DNA of 22,150 nucleotides from Syntrophomonadaceae bacterium (GCA_003553305.1 PWEB01000074.1:1-22150); one strand, 5' to 3'; counted from the stretch's first letter, positions 1 to 7,718 are shown. A program made the numbers and translations. Notes: generated by a model not told the origin, from the letters alone.

Positions 1-420
1 GACCCATTTTTGGGAACCGGAACTACAACTCTAGCAGCAATGTCCACCGGCAGAAATAGCATGGGCTGTGAAATTGATTGCGGGTTTATTGAATCGGTTG
101 AAAATCGGATATCTGGAAAACCGCATCTATTGAACCTGTATAACCTGGAAAGAATCAAAAGCCACCTTGATTTTGTTCGCAGTTATGATAGGGAAAAAGG
201 TGATTTAAAGTACATTAATAATTATTTTGGTTTTCCGGTAATGACCAGGCAAGAAAAGGAATTAAAGCTGGTTTTTATTAAATATGTGGAGAAATTGGCT
301 GATCGTTGTTTCAAGGCTTCCTATTTCAGCGATCAATATATTCAGAGCCTCGATCATGAAGATCTATATTTGGGACAACTTACGTACGATCATGGGGTCC
401 AACCAACTATTTCTTTTTAA
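1..420 (+). CDS. DNA methyltransferase (N4/N6 type), C-terminal part
   Basis: The gene enters from the left edge; only the last 139 codons are visible, ending at TAA. The first residues read DPFLGTGTTTLAA, the SAM-binding motif I (FxGxGT) of amino-methyltransferases, followed by GCEID, which fits motif II. In these permuted enzymes the catalytic DPPY block lies before motif I, so here it would be outside the window. About 110 residues follow motif II with no motif I recognise, so the target-recognition part may lie here. No restriction endonuclease gene follows; the downstream kilobase is decayed. It could be a solitary methyltransferase or half of a restriction system whose partner lies to the left. 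Adenine versus cytosine specificity cannot be told. Confidence 0.8.
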   Translation, partial: DPFLGTGTTTLAAMSTGRNSMGCEIDCGFIESVENRISGKPHLLNLYNLERIKSHLDFVRSYDREKGDLKYINNYFGFPVMTRQEKELKLVFIKYVEKLADRCFKASYFSDQYIQSLDHEDLYLGQLTYDHGVQPTISF

Positions 421-608
421 AGCGAAAATTTTGCAGGGGCACAATAAGAACTACCGAGGCGCGCTCTGAATGCAGCTGTGTTTAAGAGAATATCCAATGA
501 TAATAGGCATGCCTTTCATATATTGTAATGTATGATCTAGTAATGCTGAGTCAGCCTGGAACAGCCGGGTAGATAGAAGAAATTTTTTAATTGAAGAGGA
601 TGAATTTT
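421..608. other. Non-coding gap after the methyltransferase
   Basis: No credible reading frame, promoter or RNA gene is seen. The only local symmetry is an 11-base palindrome, GCTGAGTCAGC, at 545-555, about 50 bases before the IclR-like remnant. It could be a leftover operator, but that is a guess. Confidence 0.4.
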
Positions 609-1051
609 TGAAAACAAATGAATCTAATTCTGTTACAAAGTATCCAGTGCAAACCTTGGAAAAGGCGCTTCAAATCATTAACATCATGAAAGATGAAGCA
701 TAGTTAAGTGAAGACTAACTTGAAAAGGTGTGAGCTGATATACCGATGGAAAAACACACAAATACAATATTACCGGTTTAGCAAAGCTGATGAATGAACT
801 GGCTTTTAGACGCGAGAAAGGTTATGCTCTTGATCAAGAAGAGCTTTCTGTAGGTAGGGTCGACTTGTATCACGGCACCTGTATATAACCACAGCAATGA
901 AATAATTGCCGGGTTGAGGAAAAGCGGACCTAAATAATGAATGGATGAAAAGAAAACCATGCTTAGCCGGGAGGGCTTAAAGCAATCCAGTGATCAATTA
1001 TCTGCTTTTTTTAGATCGGCTAACTGCAGGCAGCAGGCAAAAATTAACTGA
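609..1051 (+). pseudogene. Decayed IclR-family transcriptional regulator
   Basis: Pieces of an IclR regulator appear in order but in different frames. A TTG at 609, preceded by a GAAGAGGA-like ribosome site, opens a 31-codon frame ending in VQTLEKALQIINIMKDEA, the typical first helix of the IclR winged-helix domain, then stops at 700-702. From 781 a second frame gives REKGYALDQEELSVG, matching the effector-domain motif around RGYALDDEE..G. A third frame at 875-934 gives APVYNHSNEIIAGL then KSGP, matching the conserved API.NH..E..A.LS.SGP segment. Codons 959-1051 could be the final helix (LSREGLK...). Most of the wing and the middle of the effector domain are missing. Intact family members are about 250 residues, so this is a frame-shifted, internally deleted relic. 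Homology is judged by eye; the last part is the least certain. Confidence 0.72.
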
Positions 1052-1443
1052 ACTTCATAAACAGCGAAGATAATTGTTCAACAGGAGTAAGGAATGAGAA
1101 AGGGGCTTTGGTTAGACCTTTTTAACTTTTAATGGTTTACCCGATAAGCCTTGTACTATAAAACTAAGTTGTTTATTGTAGTGCATAATTGAAATTAAGC
1201 AGGAGATAATGAACAGCCCCCGAATAATAATGAATAGGAAGTATTTTGTACAGCTCTATGCAATATCTAGTGTCTTGTTTGCATTGAGGAAAAGATTTGG
1301 AATCGTTGTGGGGCAGTCATTACGATTATCCTCTTAAGCTTTTCCTTAATGAATAGAACGCATTATAGACCGGAAATAGGTCTGGACTTGAAATGGTCCG
1401 GGCATAAATTCAAATAAATGTTCCTATGAAAGGAGTAATAACT
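1052..1443 (+). other. Gene-poor stretch with a possible broken membrane-protein piece
   Basis: There is no intact gene. A 42-codon frame at 1209-1337 follows GGAG only three bases from its ATG. A second frame running to the stop at 1415-1417 includes a hydrophobic run, AVITIILLSFSLMN. Together they may be the frame-broken end of a transporter, matching the decay of the IclR remnant before it, but I cannot name a family. No convincing promoter for the downstream panB-like gene is seen; two small inverted repeats lie at 1367-1399. Confidence 0.3.
1367..1399 (+). repeat. Tandem inverted repeats upstream of panB-like gene
   Basis: AGACC (1367-1371) pairs with GGTCT (1379-1383), and directly after it GGAC (1384-1387) pairs with GTCC (1396-1399). 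The two units are similar in sequence (GAAATAGGTCTGG and GAAATGGTCCGG), so GACC of the first can also pair with GGTC of the second, giving mutually exclusive folds. It sits 45-77 bases before the start codon. It may be an operator or a small leader structure; short arms make chance possible. Confidence 0.3.
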
Positions 1444-2292
1444 TTGTCTAAAAAAAATGTATTGGATTTAATCAAGATGAAAAAAGAGGGCGAAAAAGTT
1501 GCATGGGTTACCGCTTATGATTTCCCCATGGCGATGTTCGCCGAGCAGGCCGAAATGGATATGATCCTGGTTGGTGACTCGATGGGCATGGTCCTTCTTG
1601 GTTACAAGGATACCATTCCAGTGACCATGGAAGATTGCCTGGCCCACTGCCGGGCAGTTCGCAGAGGGGCACCTAACACTTGGATTGTTGGTGACATGCC
1701 TTTTGGTTCTTATCAGATAAGTGATGAAGATGCAGTTAAAAATGCGATCCGCTTTCTAAAGGAAGCCAGCATGGATTGCATTAAATTAGAAGGTGGAGTG
1801 CGGGTGGCCAGCCGCATTAAAGCGATCAATGATGCCGGGGTACTGGTTATGGGCCATATCGGGTTAACCCCGCAAAGTGCCGGCCAGTTAGGGGGTTTCA
1901 GGGCAACTGGCCGGGATGTAAAAACAGCCAGAAACTTGATTGAAGATGCACTTGCTGTGCAGGAAGCGGGCGCTTTTTCAATTCTTGTTGAGGCAGTAGC
2001 ACCTGAATTAACCGAGTTTTTAACCGAAAAGCTGGATATTCCTGTTTATTCGATTGGTGCAGGAGTTAAGTGTGATGGACAACTGCTGATTTGTGGGGAT
2101 ATGCTGGGCCAATTCCAGGCCTTTACCCCCAAGTTTGTCAAAGTTTATGCCAATATTGCTGAGAATAGTGTTAATGCTTTTAAGCAGTACGTTGCGGAAG
2201 TCAAAAATGAAGAATTTCCGACCGACGATCATGTTTATCCACGTAAAGACAGCCTGGAAGATTTTCAGAAGTTATTTGAAGAATACAGGTAG
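1444..2292 (+). CDS. panB: 3-methyl-2-oxobutanoate hydroxymethyltransferase (PanB-type)
   Basis: PanB transfers a hydroxymethyl group from 5,10-methylene-tetrahydrofolate to 2-oxoisovalerate, making ketopantoate for pantothenate and CoA, in the cytoplasm. The 282-residue protein shows the TIM-barrel family hallmarks: VTAYDFPMA, ILVGDSMGM (Asp45), VGDMPFGSY (Asp84), IKLEGG (Lys114, Glu116), GHIGLTPQS, a likely general base at Glu183 (LVEAVAPEL) and SIGAG. An in-frame ATG at 1426 overlaps the ribosome site; AAAGGAG at 1429-1435 sits 8 bases before TTG 1444. With that TTG start the first two metal-binding aspartates fall at the E. coli positions 45 and 84, which supports it. The protein is some 18 residues longer at the C-terminus than E. 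coli PanB. No panC or panD is adjacent; the neighbours are an unknown protein and an amino acid dehydrogenase, so a paralogue with another oxoacid substrate is possible. Confidence 0.87.
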   Translation: MSKKNVLDLIKMKKEGEKVAWVTAYDFPMAMFAEQAEMDMILVGDSMGMVLLGYKDTIPVTMEDCLAHCRAVRRGAPNTWIVGDMPFGSYQISDEDAVKNAIRFLKEASMDCIKLEGGVRVASRIKAINDAGVLVMGHIGLTPQSAGQLGGFRATGRDVKTARNLIEDALAVQEAGAFSILVEAVAPELTEFLTEKLDIPVYSIGAGVKCDGQLLICGDMLGQFQAFTPKFVKVYANIAENSVNAFKQYVAEVKNEEFPTDDHVYPRKDSLEDFQKLFEEYR

Positions 2293-2354
2293 GATTTGTT
2301 TTTGTATCAATTTGTTTTGCTGTTAAAATGAAAAATTTATGGAGGCTGATTAAA

Positions 2355-3293
2355 ATGCCTTTCGAAAAAATTGAACAGTATATAAATGAAAAAACTAATT
2401 TTCCTTTGCGGGATCGCTATGATTTGCCCACATCAAAGCATGTTTTTCCTGACGGTTCACACTATCGGATAGAGATTGCCGGAATGGAAACTATTAAAAA
2501 CCTGGAAATAATGACTAAGGAAGCAGAAAAAAGAAAAGTCCCGGTTCACCGGGTCATTTCTACGGTCAAAGGCGCGGCATTGATGGATATGGGAGAACTA
2601 AAAGAATATGCACAATTTGCTGCTGATAATAACTATGAGGTAATTATCAACCCGGTACCCAGTAGAGGTTGGGATAGCGGTCGGCAGTTCACTACTCCGG
2701 AAGGTTATGTGTCAGGCATGCGGCTCAGGGGAAGTGATAAGGTATATGAATGGTTAAAGGAGTTTGACCGCTGCCTGGAAGCAGGAATTCGTGGTTTTCT
2801 GATTACAGATGAAGGCATATTGGATTTAGTCGCGAAAATGAGGGCAGATGGGATTTTCCCGGCTGACGTGAAATTTAAGGTGTCTGTATTTGCGGGCCAC
2901 GGTAGTCCGCATGGTGGCAAGCTGCTCGAAGATATGGGGGCGGACAGTTTTAACCCATTAGGCGACCTGACTCTGCCCATGCTGGCTTCAATCAGAAGCA
3001 CGGTCAAGCTACCTCTGGACGTTTATGTCAGCCTTGTCGAATCAATGGGTGGGTTCCAGCGTTTTCATGAGTGTGGGGATATTGCCCGAATCTGCGCACC
3101 CGTATACTTTAAGATCGAACCAGGGCGTTCCGAAGCAGAGATGTATAACGCCTGGGTAGACGACGAACTGCTTAACCACCTTGCTGCACACCGCGTGAAG
3201 ATTGCCCAGATATGCATGGAGTGGGTGGAACGTTCCGGATTAGGCCTGGTCATGAAAGCTGGCGGAGAGGATCTCTCTCTTCCCAAGCCCTAA
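2355..3293 (+). CDS. Uncharacterised protein, possibly a TIM-barrel (U32-peptidase-like) fold
   Basis: This is a 312-residue soluble protein with no signal peptide or membrane segment. The start is ATG 2355, nine bases after GGAGG (2341-2345); an ATG at 2328 has no such site. Regularly spaced strand-like segments (VPVHRVIS, YEVIINPV, FRGFLITDEG-type, VKFKVSVFAGHGSPHGG, LPLDVYVS) suggest a beta/alpha barrel. Strongly conserved-looking blocks are FPDGSHYRIEIAG, GRQFTTPEG, GHGSPHGGKLLEDMGAD and FNPLGDLTLPMLASIR. I have a general recollection of similar proteins annotated as U32-family peptidases, but the U32 signature with its cysteine pair is not visible, so peptidase activity should not be assumed. 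It follows the panB-like gene by 62 bases on the same strand and precedes an amino acid dehydrogenase, suggesting a shared metabolic role. Confidence 0.75.
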   Translation: MPFEKIEQYINEKTNFPLRDRYDLPTSKHVFPDGSHYRIEIAGMETIKNLEIMTKEAEKRKVPVHRVISTVKGAALMDMGELKEYAQFAADNNYEVIINPVPSRGWDSGRQFTTPEGYVSGMRLRGSDKVYEWLKEFDRCLEAGIRGFLITDEGILDLVAKMRADGIFPADVKFKVSVFAGHGSPHGGKLLEDMGADSFNPLGDLTLPMLASIRSTVKLPLDVYVSLVESMGGFQRFHECGDIARICAPVYFKIEPGRSEAEMYNAWVDDELLNHLAAHRVKIAQICMEWVERSGLGLVMKAGGEDLSLPKP

Positions 3294-3295
3294 AG

Positions 3296-3329
3296 GAGCA
3301 TAGTAAAAGTTTCGCTTTATCCTATGCTC
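3296..3329 (+). repeat. Inverted repeat just after the uncharacterised gene
   Basis: GAGCATAG (3296-3303) and CTATGCTC (3322-3329) form a perfect 8-pair stem three bases after the stop codon, with further A-T pairing inside. No T-run follows, so it is at best a weak terminator or an mRNA 3'-end or processing element between this gene and the dehydrogenase gene. Confidence 0.4.
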
Positions 3330-3396
3330 AAATAGCCTTCCTCTTTCGATGGGCGATTTATATCCAGTAATATATAGATTTGGAACAGGATAATTT

Positions 3397-3421
3397 AGTG
3401 GGGGAGAGACTATCCCCCACT
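3397..3421 (+). promoter_or_regulatory. Stable hairpin in the dehydrogenase leader
   Basis: AGTGGGGGA (3397-3405) and TCCCCCACT (3413-3421) form a perfect 9-pair GC-rich stem with a 7-base loop, 45 bases before the dehydrogenase start. It lacks a T-tract. It may stop transcription weakly, protect a processed 5' end, or take part in leader control. No T-box core or known riboswitch sequence is seen around it. Confidence 0.5.
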
Positions 3422-3465
3422 GAATGTTTGAACTATGCAAATAAATAATGAAAGGAAGGTATATT

Positions 3466-4701
3466 ATGGATGCTAATCCACTGAGCACTGCTCTTCATTC
3501 CCTGCGTCAGGCTGCAGAGCTCGCTGATCTTGATCCGAAGGTAATAGAATTATTGAGCGTCCCTAAGCGCACCATGGAGTTCACTTTTCCAATGCGCATG
3601 GACGATGGGAATGTAAGAATATTTACAGCTTACCGGGTTCACTGGTGTGATGCCCTGGGTGGTTTTAAGGATGGAACAAGATTTACTGAAAACCTAACCC
3701 TTGATGAGTTAAAAGCACTGGCTTTATGGATGACCATCAAGCATGGAGTCGGGGGCATTCCGGCTGGTGGCGGGAAAGGCGGAGTGATCGTCAACCCCCA
3801 GGAACTTAGTGAGTGGGAATTAGAAAGGTTGTCCCGCAGTTTCATGCGTCACCTCCCGATAAAGGGAGCCTGGGTTGATGTGCCCGGTGCCGATATCGGG
3901 ACCAGCGAAAAGACCCAGGCCTGGATGCTTGATGAATATGAATCAATCGTTGGTTTTCACAGCCCGGCAGCGATCAACGATAAGCCCACTGAAGTAAGCG
4001 GTACATTTGGAACTGATGAAGCTACCGGTTTAGGTGTTTATTACATATTTGAGCAAGCGGTTAAGGACTTTGGTTTTGCAAATGACTGCAGTGTGGTGGT
4101 GCAGGGCTTTGGTAAGGTAGGGTCAGTTCTAGCCAGAAAGCTTACTGAAGGCGGCTATAAAGTGCTTGCTGTCAGCGATGTTTATGGCGGTATATATTCA
4201 GCAGACGGAATAGACTGTGTAAAATTGAACGAATATTTTTTGAAAACAGGCTCAGTGGTTGATTATTCAGGCACCGAGCCGATAGCTAACAAAAATTTGC
4301 TGGAGATGGAAGTCGATGTCTTAATCCCCGCTGCAGTACAAAGTGTCATCCACGATCAAAATGCTTCACAAGTTAAAGCAAAAATGATTATTGAAGCGGC
4401 TAATGGTCCGGTTACCCCGGAAGCAGAAGAAGAACTCCAAAAAAGGAATGTCCCGGTGGTTCCGGATGTGGCAGCTAACGTCGGCGGAGCTATCGTCTGT
4501 CATTTTGAGAGGATTCAGGGTCTTACCGACGAATACTGGGACCTTGAAAGAGTCAGAAACCAGTTAAAGGAATGGATAACCAGGGCTTATGATCAGATGA
4601 CAGCTACAGCTAAGGAAAAGAATAGTTCTTTACGTATGGCGGCCTGGATGAATGCCCTGCGGAAAATTGAAGCTTCGGCTAAAAAACGGGGCTGGGTCTA
4701 G
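3466..4701 (+). CDS. Glu/Leu/Phe/Val-type amino acid dehydrogenase
   Basis: This enzyme reversibly deaminates an amino acid to its 2-oxoacid with NAD(P). The 411-residue length fits hexameric glutamate dehydrogenases. MTIKH (Lys92) and GGIPAGGGKGG (Lys104) are the substrate-binding and catalytic lysine region, DVPGADIGT carries the probable catalytic Asp143, and VVQGFGKVGS (Gly214-Gly219) is the Rossmann nucleotide-binding turn; DVAANVGG lies in the C-terminal part. Start ATG 3466 is chosen over ATG 3448 because GGAAGG at 3454-3459 precedes it by six bases. The substrate (glutamate or a branched-chain amino acid) cannot be read safely by eye. If it is valine, its product is the substrate of PanB encoded two genes upstream. 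A 172-base leader with two hairpins separates it from the preceding gene. Confidence 0.88.
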   Translation: MDANPLSTALHSLRQAAELADLDPKVIELLSVPKRTMEFTFPMRMDDGNVRIFTAYRVHWCDALGGFKDGTRFTENLTLDELKALALWMTIKHGVGGIPAGGGKGGVIVNPQELSEWELERLSRSFMRHLPIKGAWVDVPGADIGTSEKTQAWMLDEYESIVGFHSPAAINDKPTEVSGTFGTDEATGLGVYYIFEQAVKDFGFANDCSVVVQGFGKVGSVLARKLTEGGYKVLAVSDVYGGIYSADGIDCVKLNEYFLKTGSVVDYSGTEPIANKNLLEMEVDVLIPAAVQSVIHDQNASQVKAKMIIEAANGPVTPEAEEELQKRNVPVVPDVAANVGGAIVCHFERIQGLTDEYWDLERVRNQLKEWITRAYDQMTATAKEKNSSLRMAAWMNALRKIEASAKKRGWV

Positions 4702-4737
4702 TCAGAGCCTCCTATTGCAATGCTTTACACTTATGAC

Positions 4738-4770
4738 GGCCCTGGTAACAAGAAAGCTTTGACCAGGGCC
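4738..4770 (+). terminator. Likely terminator after the dehydrogenase gene
   Basis: GGCCCTGGT (4738-4746) pairs perfectly with ACCAGGGCC (4762-4770) around a 15-base loop, 36 bases after the stop codon. The following bases are A/T-rich but not a run of T, so termination may be partial. The stem would work on either strand. Confidence 0.55.
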
Positions 4771-4894
4771 AATTATCTTATAATATATCTTTAAGTTCCA
4801 GCTCTTTTGAGGAATAATTGTAACCACAAAGGGCTTTATCTCTTCCGAGTGGTCGATAGAAAGGAGATTGACCAGCATCTATTTGTGATTATGC

Positions 4895-4923
4895 TTGACC
4901 GTGTTTATCAGTTGTGCTTAAAT
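4895..4923 (+). promoter_or_regulatory. Probable tRNA promoter
   Basis: TTGACC (4895-4900) is spaced 17 bases from TTAAAT (4918-4923), placing transcription start about 23 bases before the tRNA. A second TTGACC at 4868-4873 with TATGCT 16 bases on may be a weaker upstream promoter. Both -10 boxes match the consensus at only four of six positions. Confidence 0.45.
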
Positions 4924-4952
4924 GAATAGTGCAAAATAGATTAGATTTATAT

Positions 4953-5030
4953 GCGCCCGTAGCTCAGCCCGGATAGAGTAACTGACTTCGAATCAGCTGG
5001 CCGCAGGTTCGAATCCTGCCGGGCGCACCA
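4953..5030 (+). tRNA. tRNA-Arg (anticodon UCG), CCA encoded
   Basis: The cloverleaf can be drawn fully: acceptor GCGCCCG/CGGGCGC (4953-4959, 5020-5026), D-stem GCTC/GAGT with one G-T pair, anticodon stem ACTGA/TCAGC around loop CTTCGAA (4986-4992), five-base variable loop, T-stem GCAGG/CCTGC with loop TTCGAAT, discriminator A5027 and encoded CCA. The anticodon TCG reads arginine CGA codons. The outermost anticodon-stem pair is an A-C mismatch (4981/4997), tolerable but worth noting. It is a single tRNA, not part of a cluster, followed two bases later by a terminator. Confidence 0.95.
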
Positions 5031-5032
5031 TG

Positions 5033-5073
5033 AAAAAAGTTTGGAACCAGGATGATGTTCCAAACTTTTTTTT
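5033..5073 (+). terminator. Rho-independent terminator of the tRNA gene
   Basis: GTTTGGAAC (5039-5047) pairs with GTTCCAAAC (5057-5065), preceded by six A and followed by eight T, with a 9-base loop. This is a textbook intrinsic terminator starting two bases after the CCA end. Confidence 0.95.
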
Positions 5074-5098
5074 GTGGCCAGATATCCTCGACATCCTA

Positions 5099-5104
5099 TA
5101 TAAT
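5099..5104 (+). promoter_or_regulatory. -10 box for the membrane protein gene
   Basis: A perfect TATAAT lies 26 bases after the tRNA terminator and 37 bases before the ATG at 5142. No good -35 is found at 16-18 bases; an activator or an imperfect -35 may be used. Confidence 0.4.
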
Positions 5105-5141
5105 AGAAGTGATCAACCGCCTGTATAGGGGGCAGATAAGT

Positions 5142-7718
5142 ATGTCGGAAACCAATTACGGAGAAGACAAGATATTTGCCGGCCCCGCGATAACCGCAAA
5201 AAAGTTAAAGGCGGGGACAACCCGTAGGGTACCGCCCCATCTTTTTGCTGTGCTGATGCTGGGGCTTGTTTCCCAGGTTGGCCAGGTCTTGCTTTTGCGG
5301 GAACTGTTAATGGTTTTCCATGGCAATGAGCTCTCGATCGGGATTGTCCTGGCTTCCTGGATGGCCTGGGTCGGTGTGGGCAGCCGCCTGGGTGTTGTAT
5401 TTATAGGAAAAATCAACCGTCCGTTAACCCTGCTTGTGGGCAGTGCGGTGGGCATCTTGCTGGTCCTTCCGGCAACCATTATGCTGATCCGTTTCCTGCG
5501 CGGGTTTTTTGAAATTCCTCCCGGGGCTTACCTGTCCCTGGTTGATATAGCCAGCTCCTGTTTTTTGATAATGGCTCCGGCTTGCCTGTTGTTGGGAGCT
5601 CAGTTTGTTTTCCTGGCAAGGGTTTGGCGCGATATTGATCAGAGTGTGGATAGCTCTGGAACTGGTAAGACTTATATTTGTGAAGCGGCGGGGAATATGC
5701 TCGGCGGCCTCTTATTTACTTTTCTTTTGGTTCATTATCTGAATGCTTTTCAAATTGCCTGCCTGGTTGGTATATTGATGCTTGCTGCTGCCTGGTATTC
5801 CATGCGCAGAATTCACTGCGCAGGCTTTTTCCCATCTCGTTGGAGTTTTACAATAATTGCGCTACTCATATTATATTTTATAGCATTCCCCTTTCTCGAA
5901 GATTTAGATCAGTGGGCTTACCGGATGCAGTGGCAATATTTCATGCCTGATCATGAACTTGTTGAAACCAGGCAATCTGAGCATGGAGCAATTTCTGTAG
6001 TCCGGCGTGCAGATCAGTATACTTTTTTTCAAAGCGGCCACCTGATTTTCAGTACAGCCGGCCCGAAGGCCGTTGCCCCCGCTTTTGAAGAGCAGGAAGC
6101 GGTGGAACTGGCTCACCTGGCTATGGTCCAGCATAAGCAGCCTGAACGGGTCTTGTTGATTGGTGGAGGCTTACGCGGCCTGCTCAGCGAGATAGTCAAA
6201 CATCCAGTGGAGGCAGTTGATTATATCGAACTTGATGAGGCTCTTACTGATGTGGCCCGGCCCTATATTACCTCTGCTACCCTGGAGGCCCTCGACGACC
6301 CACGGGTCAGCCTGATCCATACTGATGGCAGACTCTTTGCTAAAACAGCCGATGAGCAGTATGACATAATTATTGTTGATATTCCCGACCCGGCTACTGC
6401 CGTGCTAAACCGCTACTATACCAGGGAGTTTTTTAGCGAAGCAAATGATTTGCTATATGATGACGGGGTTTTGGCTATCGGTGCGGTATCCACTCCCGAC
6501 TTGCGGGGAACTGCTGTAGCGAACCGGAATGCTACGTTATACCATACTCTGAACAGTAAGTTTGAAAGGGTTTTGCCGGGTGGTGAGAGGGTTATGTCAT
6601 TTTTTGCTGCTAACGAACCGGGGCAGATCTCTTTAGATATAAAAACCCTGCAGGACAGATACACCCGGCGGGATATCGAAGTTGAGGGTTTTTCGGCGCA
6701 TCAGTACCATGCACTGTTGGAGGAAGGGCAGCTGCGGCGGGTTAATTGGACAGTGCGTAACCACGGGCGCAGCAGCAGAGCCCATCTGGACGGACCTACT
6801 GCAGCGCCGCTTTCTCCCGATTCACTTGCTGAACAGGAGGCGGCTGAAAAAGAACTCCTCCCTGTAGAAGAGCAATACTTTATGAACTCTGATTTCAAAC
6901 CGATCGGCTATTATTACACTCTCATGTTTTGGGATCAGCTGACCCGTCCGGAGGACGATAAAACATTGATGGCGCTGCTGCATGTTCAGCCTTGGTGGAT
7001 CTTGCCCCTTTGTTTTATTGCTCTGCTGACTGTACTCGGTTTGCGGATCAGTTCAGGAAGAGCTTATAAAAGAAGCAGGGTTTACCAAAATTATGGGGAT
7101 GAGCAGAGGCCGGACACCAATTTTGGAGTGCTTTGCACCATATTTACGACTGGACTTTCGACCATGGCTCTACAGGTAGCCCTGCTCTTTTCATTCCAAA
7201 GCATTTACGGATTTGTTTATGAAATGGTGGGCTTGATTATGGCCATGTTCATGAGCGGCCTGGCCCTGGGCGCTTATCTGACCAATCGTTTTGTGAAGAA
7301 TAAAGTTAATCTGAACCTCCTGGCCGGAGTACAGCTGTTCATAGCCTTGCTGGCTGTTTTGATCGCTGTTGTGCTTCCCCGGGCTGCGCTTGTCGAATCA
7401 CCAGCTGTGATTTTTATGCTTTTTTCATTACTTACATTCTCAGCGGGTTTGATAAACGGTGTTGATTTCCCCCTTTCCTTAGCTTGCTATATGGCTTTGA
7501 ACAAAAATGCTGAAAAAACTGCCGGAACCGTATACGGACTCGAACTTTTTGGGGCCTGTATTGGTGCAGTCCTGGCCAGCGCGGTCATTGTCCCGGTGCT
7601 TGGAATCATTGCCTGCTGTCTTTTTGCAAGCATTGCCAACTTTACTGCTTTTGTAGTAATCTTAATAAGTAGGAGGGATGTTCGATGGCTGGAAAGAACT
7701 CATCACCGGACAGGTTGA
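5142..7718 (+). CDS. Membrane-embedded spermidine-synthase-like protein
   Basis: An 858-residue fusion. Residues about 30-250 hold some seven hydrophobic helices, the middle (about 260-530) is a spermidine-synthase-type Rossmann methyltransferase-fold domain, and residues about 618-855 form a second set of helices. In the soluble domain VLLIGGGLRG (Gly341-343) takes the place of the nucleotide-binding GGGDGG, followed by IELDEAL, DPRVSLIHTDGR, VDIPDP (Asp413, Asp416; the active-site DxxDP) and YYTREFF. The Asp of GGGDGG is replaced by Leu, so ordinary putrescine aminopropylation is doubtful. The start is ATG 5142, nine bases after AGGGGG (5127-5132); the longer frame back to 5052 runs into the tRNA terminator. 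Its 3' end overlaps the radical SAM gene by 34 bases, implying coupled translation and a joint role. Substrate unknown. Confidence 0.85.
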   Translation: MSETNYGEDKIFAGPAITAKKLKAGTTRRVPPHLFAVLMLGLVSQVGQVLLLRELLMVFHGNELSIGIVLASWMAWVGVGSRLGVVFIGKINRPLTLLVGSAVGILLVLPATIMLIRFLRGFFEIPPGAYLSLVDIASSCFLIMAPACLLLGAQFVFLARVWRDIDQSVDSSGTGKTYICEAAGNMLGGLLFTFLLVHYLNAFQIACLVGILMLAAAWYSMRRIHCAGFFPSRWSFTIIALLILYFIAFPFLEDLDQWAYRMQWQYFMPDHELVETRQSEHGAISVVRRADQYTFFQSGHLIFSTAGPKAVAPAFEEQEAVELAHLAMVQHKQPERVLLIGGGLRGLLSEIVKHPVEAVDYIELDEALTDVARPYITSATLEALDDPRVSLIHTDGRLFAKTADEQYDIIIVDIPDPATAVLNRYYTREFFSEANDLLYDDGVLAIGAVSTPDLRGTAVANRNATLYHTLNSKFERVLPGGERVMSFFAANEPGQISLDIKTLQDRYTRRDIEVEGFSAHQYHALLEEGQLRRVNWTVRNHGRSSRAHLDGPTAAPLSPDSLAEQEAAEKELLPVEEQYFMNSDFKPIGYYYTLMFWDQLTRPEDDKTLMALLHVQPWWILPLCFIALLTVLGLRISSGRAYKRSRVYQNYGDEQRPDTNFGVLCTIFTTGLSTMALQVALLFSFQSIYGFVYEMVGLIMAMFMSGLALGAYLTNRFVKNKVNLNLLAGVQLFIALLAVLIAVVLPRAALVESPAVIFMLFSLLTFSAGLINGVDFPLSLACYMALNKNAEKTAGTVYGLELFGACIGAVLASAVIVPVLGIIACCLFASIANFTAFVVILISRRDVRWLERTHHRTG

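Noticed and set aside
3397..3465. T-box or other amino-acid riboswitch upstream of the dehydrogenase.
   Set aside because: The conserved T-box core sequence is absent and the leader has only one simple stem.
4778..4888. Minus-strand frame of 36 codons reading ...SPFYRPLGRDKALCGYN and on to a stop just before the 4738-4770 hairpin, resembling a gene tail; a neighbouring 59-codon minus frame overlaps it.
   Set aside because: No start codon or ribosome site, a stop directly upstream, no recognised family, and two competing frames; too short to call.
5052..5141. Longer start of the spermidine-synthase-like protein at 5052.
   Set aside because: It begins in the loop of the tRNA terminator and lacks a ribosome site; ATG 5142 has one.
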